From contig CAMOTK010000064.1 of NCBI GenBank assembly GCA_946625715.1, positions 1-9,825 of the forward strand: a stretch of DNA of 9,825 bases, given 5' to 3'. The DNA comes from an uncultured Prevotella sp. (lineage in GTDB: Bacteria; Bacteroidota; Bacteroidia; Bacteroidales; Bacteroidaceae). The notes under the pieces were generated by a model. The model was given only the letters and a program-made list of their open reading frames with translations. It did no database searches and had not been told where the DNA came from. The position numbers and the translations under genes are program-made. Shown in pieces: positions 7,823-9,825 of the stretch. The first letter of the stretch is position 1. Every line of letters starts with the position of its first letter.

Positions 7823-8527
7823 ATGAAAAAGAAAATCGTTGTGCTCACAGGAGCAGGCATGTCGGTGGAGAGCGGACTGAAGACCTTCCGCGATGCCGAC
7901 GGTCTTTGGGAAGAGTATCCCGTACAGCAGGTGGCTACCCACGAAGGCTGGGAAGCCGACCCCACGCTCGTCACTAACTTCTACAATATGCTGCGCCGCA
8001 AGTGCTGGGGCGTGAAGCCGAATGAGGGCCACAAGCTCGTGGCCGAACTGGAAAAACACTTCGATGTAACGGTGGTCACACAGAACGTCGACAACCTGCA
8101 CGAGCAGGCCGGTTCTTCGCATGTCATTCATCTGCATGGCGAACTCATGAAGGTGTGCTCCAGCCGCGATGTCGACGACCCGCGCTATCAGCAGACGCTG
8201 ACACCCGACAACTGCGAGATTGCCCCAGGCACCAAGGCTGGCGACGGTTCGCTGCTGCGCCCCTTCATCGTGTTCTTCGGCGAGGCTGTGCCCAACATCA
8301 CGGTAGCTGCCGAGGAAGCACAGGAAGCCGACATCTTCATCATCATCGGCACGTCGCTCAACGTCTATCCTGCCGCAGGCCTCATCCACTATGTACGCCC
8401 CGATGTGCCCGTCTATCTGATTGACCCCAATCCCGTGAGTGCGGGCAGTCGTGTACACCAGATACAGAAAGGTGCCAGCGAGGGCATGAAGGAGCTAATG
8501 CCTGTCTTGCTCGATCAGCTCAAGTAG
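7823..8527 (+). CDS. cobB: Sir2-family NAD-dependent protein deacylase (CobB/SIRT5-like)
   Basis: This 234-residue cytoplasmic enzyme should remove acyl groups from lysines using NAD+, releasing nicotinamide and O-acyl-ADP-ribose. The NAD-binding motif GAGMSVESG is at residues 10-18 and TFRDADGLW at 21-29. TQNVDNLHEQAG at 86-97 supplies the Gln, Asn and Asp of the nicotinamide pocket. HLHGE at 103-107 carries the catalytic His105. GTSLNVYPAAG near the C-terminus completes the Rossmann fold. The length matches bacterial CobB. Two features depart from E. coli CobB and SIRT5. The acyl-pocket motif Tyr-x-x-Arg reads Tyr54-Asn-Met-Leu57, with Arg shifted to 58. In the zinc-module region only Cys112 and Cys131 are seen, so a four-cysteine zinc site is absent. 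The start at 7823 fits the promoter just upstream. Its 3' end overlaps ispG by 33 bp on the other strand. Confidence 0.93.
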   Translation: MKKKIVVLTGAGMSVESGLKTFRDADGLWEEYPVQQVATHEGWEADPTLVTNFYNMLRRKCWGVKPNEGHKLVAELEKHFDVTVVTQNVDNLHEQAGSSHVIHLHGELMKVCSSRDVDDPRYQQTLTPDNCEIAPGTKAGDGSLLRPFIVFFGEAVPNITVAAEEAQEADIFIIIGTSLNVYPAAGLIHYVRPDVPVYLIDPNPVSAGSRVHQIQKGASEGMKELMPVLLDQLK

Positions 8528-9825
8528 TCGGTCGACGGCTTCTTCCTCTGGAATATTCTTCAGCACACACTCTTTCTGCCGATAGAGCGAGATGCGGCCG
8601 CGGCCAGCACCTACGTAGCCATAGTCGGCGTCGGCCATCTCGCCCGGACCATTGACGATGCAGCCCATGATGCCAATCTTCAGTCCTTTGAGATGGCTGG
8701 TGGCAGCTTTGATGCGGCGAATGGTGTCTTGCAGGTTATAGAGCGTGCGGCCGCAGCCAGGACAGGAGATGTACTCCGTCTTCGTGAACTTGATACGGGC
8801 GGCCTGCAGGATGGCGTCTTCCAAAGAAACGAGGAAGGATGAATGAGAAGTGTGCAATGGGCTGTCGCTGGGAAGCAGAATCTTCAGTTTCGTAGCCTTG
8901 CGGTCTATGAGGGGTGAGCCGGCCCAGATAGCAGCTTTCAGTTGGAGCGTCTCCCAGTCGGGTGCATCGATGTTGAGAAACAGCGTGTCGCCCTCTATCC
9001 AGCGAGACTCCAAGTCTCCACTCCCTTCGGACGGAGATTGGGAGAGACTCGGCACCTGAGCGGCCAGCTCCACCAGCTTCTTAGCCACAGGAATCTCGCA
9101 CTCGGGCTCTTCGCTCAACGAGACGCGGATGGTGTCGCCAATGCCTTCGGTGAGCAGGGCGCCAATGCCCACGGCACTCTTGATGCGTCCGTCTTCGCCC
9201 TCGCCGGCCTCGGTCACGCCGAGGTGCAGCGGGTAGTGCATGTCTTCCTTGTCCATAGCCTCGACAAGCAGGCGCACGCTCTGCACCATGACCACCGTGT
9301 TGGAAGCCTTGATGCTGACCACCACGTCGTTGAACTGCTCGCGACGGAAGATGCGCAGAAACTCCATGCAGCTCTCCACGATGCCAGCCGGCGTGTCGCC
9401 ATAGCGCGACATGATGCGGTCGGAGAGTGAACCGTGGTTCACGCCGATGCGCACGGCCGTATGGTGAGCCTTACATATATTAATAAAAGGTACGAGGCGG
9501 TCGTCGATGCGCTGCAGTTCGGCCTGATACTCCTCGTCGGTGTACTCCAGATGCTTGAACGTGCGAGCCGGGTCGACATAGTTGCCCGGATTGATGCGCA
9601 CCTTTTCACAATACTGTGCAGCCACGTCGGCCACACGGGCGTTGAAGTGGACGTCGGCCACGAGCGGCTGCTGGTAGCCGTCGGCCTTCAGTCGGGCCGA
9701 GATGTTCTTCATGTTCTCAGCCTCACGCACGCCCTGGGTAGTCAGTCTGACCAGTTCGCCACCAGCATCAATGATGCGCTTGGCCTGCGCCACGCAAGCC
9801 TCCGTATCGTTGGTGTCGGTGGTGG
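8495..9825 (-). CDS. ispG: 4-hydroxy-3-methylbut-2-enyl-diphosphate synthase IspG (GcpE), N-terminus outside the window
   Basis: IspG reduces methylerythritol cyclodiphosphate to HMBPP in the MEP isoprenoid pathway using a 4Fe-4S cluster. The window holds 442 C-terminal residues. Reading enters at the right edge with TTDTNDTEACVAQAKR, which aligns a few tens of residues after the usual start, so the protein should be about 480 residues. An apparent start near 9793 is only an internal Val codon within this conserved stretch. The TIM-barrel part includes LTTQGVREAEN, VADVHFN, KVRINPGNY, GVNHGSLSDRI and HLGVTEAG. The cluster domain shows CPGCGRTLYNL (codons for CPGC at 8753-8764) and GIMGCIVNGPGEMADADYGY (Cys codon at 8660-8662), giving the three Cys and one Glu ligands. 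Between the two lies an insert of only about 89 residues (8792-9058), against well over 200 in the long Bacteroidota form. The stop is a TAG at 8495-8497. Confidence 0.96.
   Translation of the reverse strand, partial: TTDTNDTEACVAQAKRIIDAGGELVRLTTQGVREAENMKNISARLKADGYQQPLVADVHFNARVADVAAQYCEKVRINPGNYVDPARTFKHLEYTDEEYQAELQRIDDRLVPFINICKAHHTAVRIGVNHGSLSDRIMSRYGDTPAGIVESCMEFLRIFRREQFNDVVVSIKASNTVVMVQSVRLLVEAMDKEDMHYPLHLGVTEAGEGEDGRIKSAVGIGALLTEGIGDTIRVSLSEEPECEIPVAKKLVELAAQVPSLSQSPSEGSGDLESRWIEGDTLFLNIDAPDWETLQLKAAIWAGSPLIDRKATKLKILLPSDSPLHTSHSSFLVSLEDAILQAARIKFTKTEYISCPGCGRTLYNLQDTIRRIKAATSHLKGLKIGIMGCIVNGPGEMADADYGYVGAGRGRISLYRQKECVLKNIPEEEAVDRLLELIEQDRH
9004..9049. repeat. nested inverted-repeat block inside the ispG insert
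   Basis: GAGACT occurs at 9004-9009 and again at 9044-9049, and its complement AGTCTC lies at 9013-9018. TCTCC at 9015-9019 can pair with GGAGA at 9033-9037, and CTCCC at 9021-9025 with GGGAG at 9040-9044, around a central TTCGG. The layout resembles GC-rich palindromic intergenic repeats seen in Prevotella-like genomes, but here it is translated in frame on the minus strand as the low-complexity stretch SLSQSPSEGSGDLES. The pairing is seen directly; the identity as a mobile or dispersed repeat is inference. Confidence 0.55.

Noticed and set aside
7823..9825. A functional link between the sirtuin, ispG and the SusCD operon as a new system
   Set aside because: The sirtuin has its own promoter after a strong terminator and ispG is on the opposite strand. 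Both are common housekeeping genes, so proximity alone does not support a joint system.
1..9825. CRISPR arrays, tRNA or rRNA genes, insertion sequences, phage genes
   Set aside because: No regularly spaced repeats, no tRNA-like cloverleaf or rRNA sequence, and no transposase, integrase or phage-like protein was seen on either strand.

Overview
The window looks like chromosomal DNA from a Bacteroidota bacterium, most likely a Prevotella-type member of the Bacteroidales. Four things point there: an adjacent SusC/SusD outer-membrane glycan-uptake pair, a SusCD-associated surface lipoprotein, an IspG of the Bacteroidota kind (with an extra insert before the Fe-S domain), and a promoter matching the Bacteroidota TTTG-N19-TAnnTTTG form instead of an E. 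coli -35/-10. Start codons lack clear Shine-Dalgarno sequences, as is usual in this phylum. Genes are GC-rich, while the leader region at about 119-325 is strongly AT-rich.

Layout. Bases 2-118 may be the tail of an unrecognised upstream gene (+). Bases 119-325 are an AT-rich regulatory region with a near-perfect 13-bp direct repeat. Bases 326-7731 form one probable three-gene operon (+) for surface capture and import of a glycan: a lipoprotein with an Fn3-like domain and a right-handed beta-helix (DUF4957/DUF5123 type), then a SusC TonB-dependent transporter, then a SusD lipoprotein. The gaps are 35 and 18 bp. A strong 15-bp hairpin terminator (7751-7787) closes the operon. A promoter for the next gene is built into this hairpin. 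Bases 7823-8527 (+) encode a CobB/SIRT5-like sirtuin deacylase. Bases 8495-9825 (-) encode the C-terminal 442 residues of IspG, an enzyme of the MEP isoprenoid pathway. The sirtuin and ispG converge and their coding ends overlap by 33 bp.

How the genes work together. SusD and the helper lipoprotein are expected on the cell surface, binding polysaccharide or oligosaccharide and handing it to the SusC barrel, which uses TonB energy for import. No glycoside hydrolase, polysaccharide lyase or regulator lies in the window, so the substrate cannot be read directly. The DUF4957/DUF5123-type beta-helix suggests a pectin-like substrate, as an inference. The sirtuin and ispG are housekeeping genes with no evident link to glycan uptake.

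I did not find a clearly new multi-gene system. The best leads are: an IspG insert much shorter than the usual Bacteroidota form, holding a palindromic repeat-like block inside the reading frame; a sirtuin with a leucine where class III sirtuins have their acyl-binding arginine and without a zinc tetrad; a promoter whose -33 element is the loop of the preceding terminator; and an operon with the beta-helix lipoprotein placed ahead of susC.
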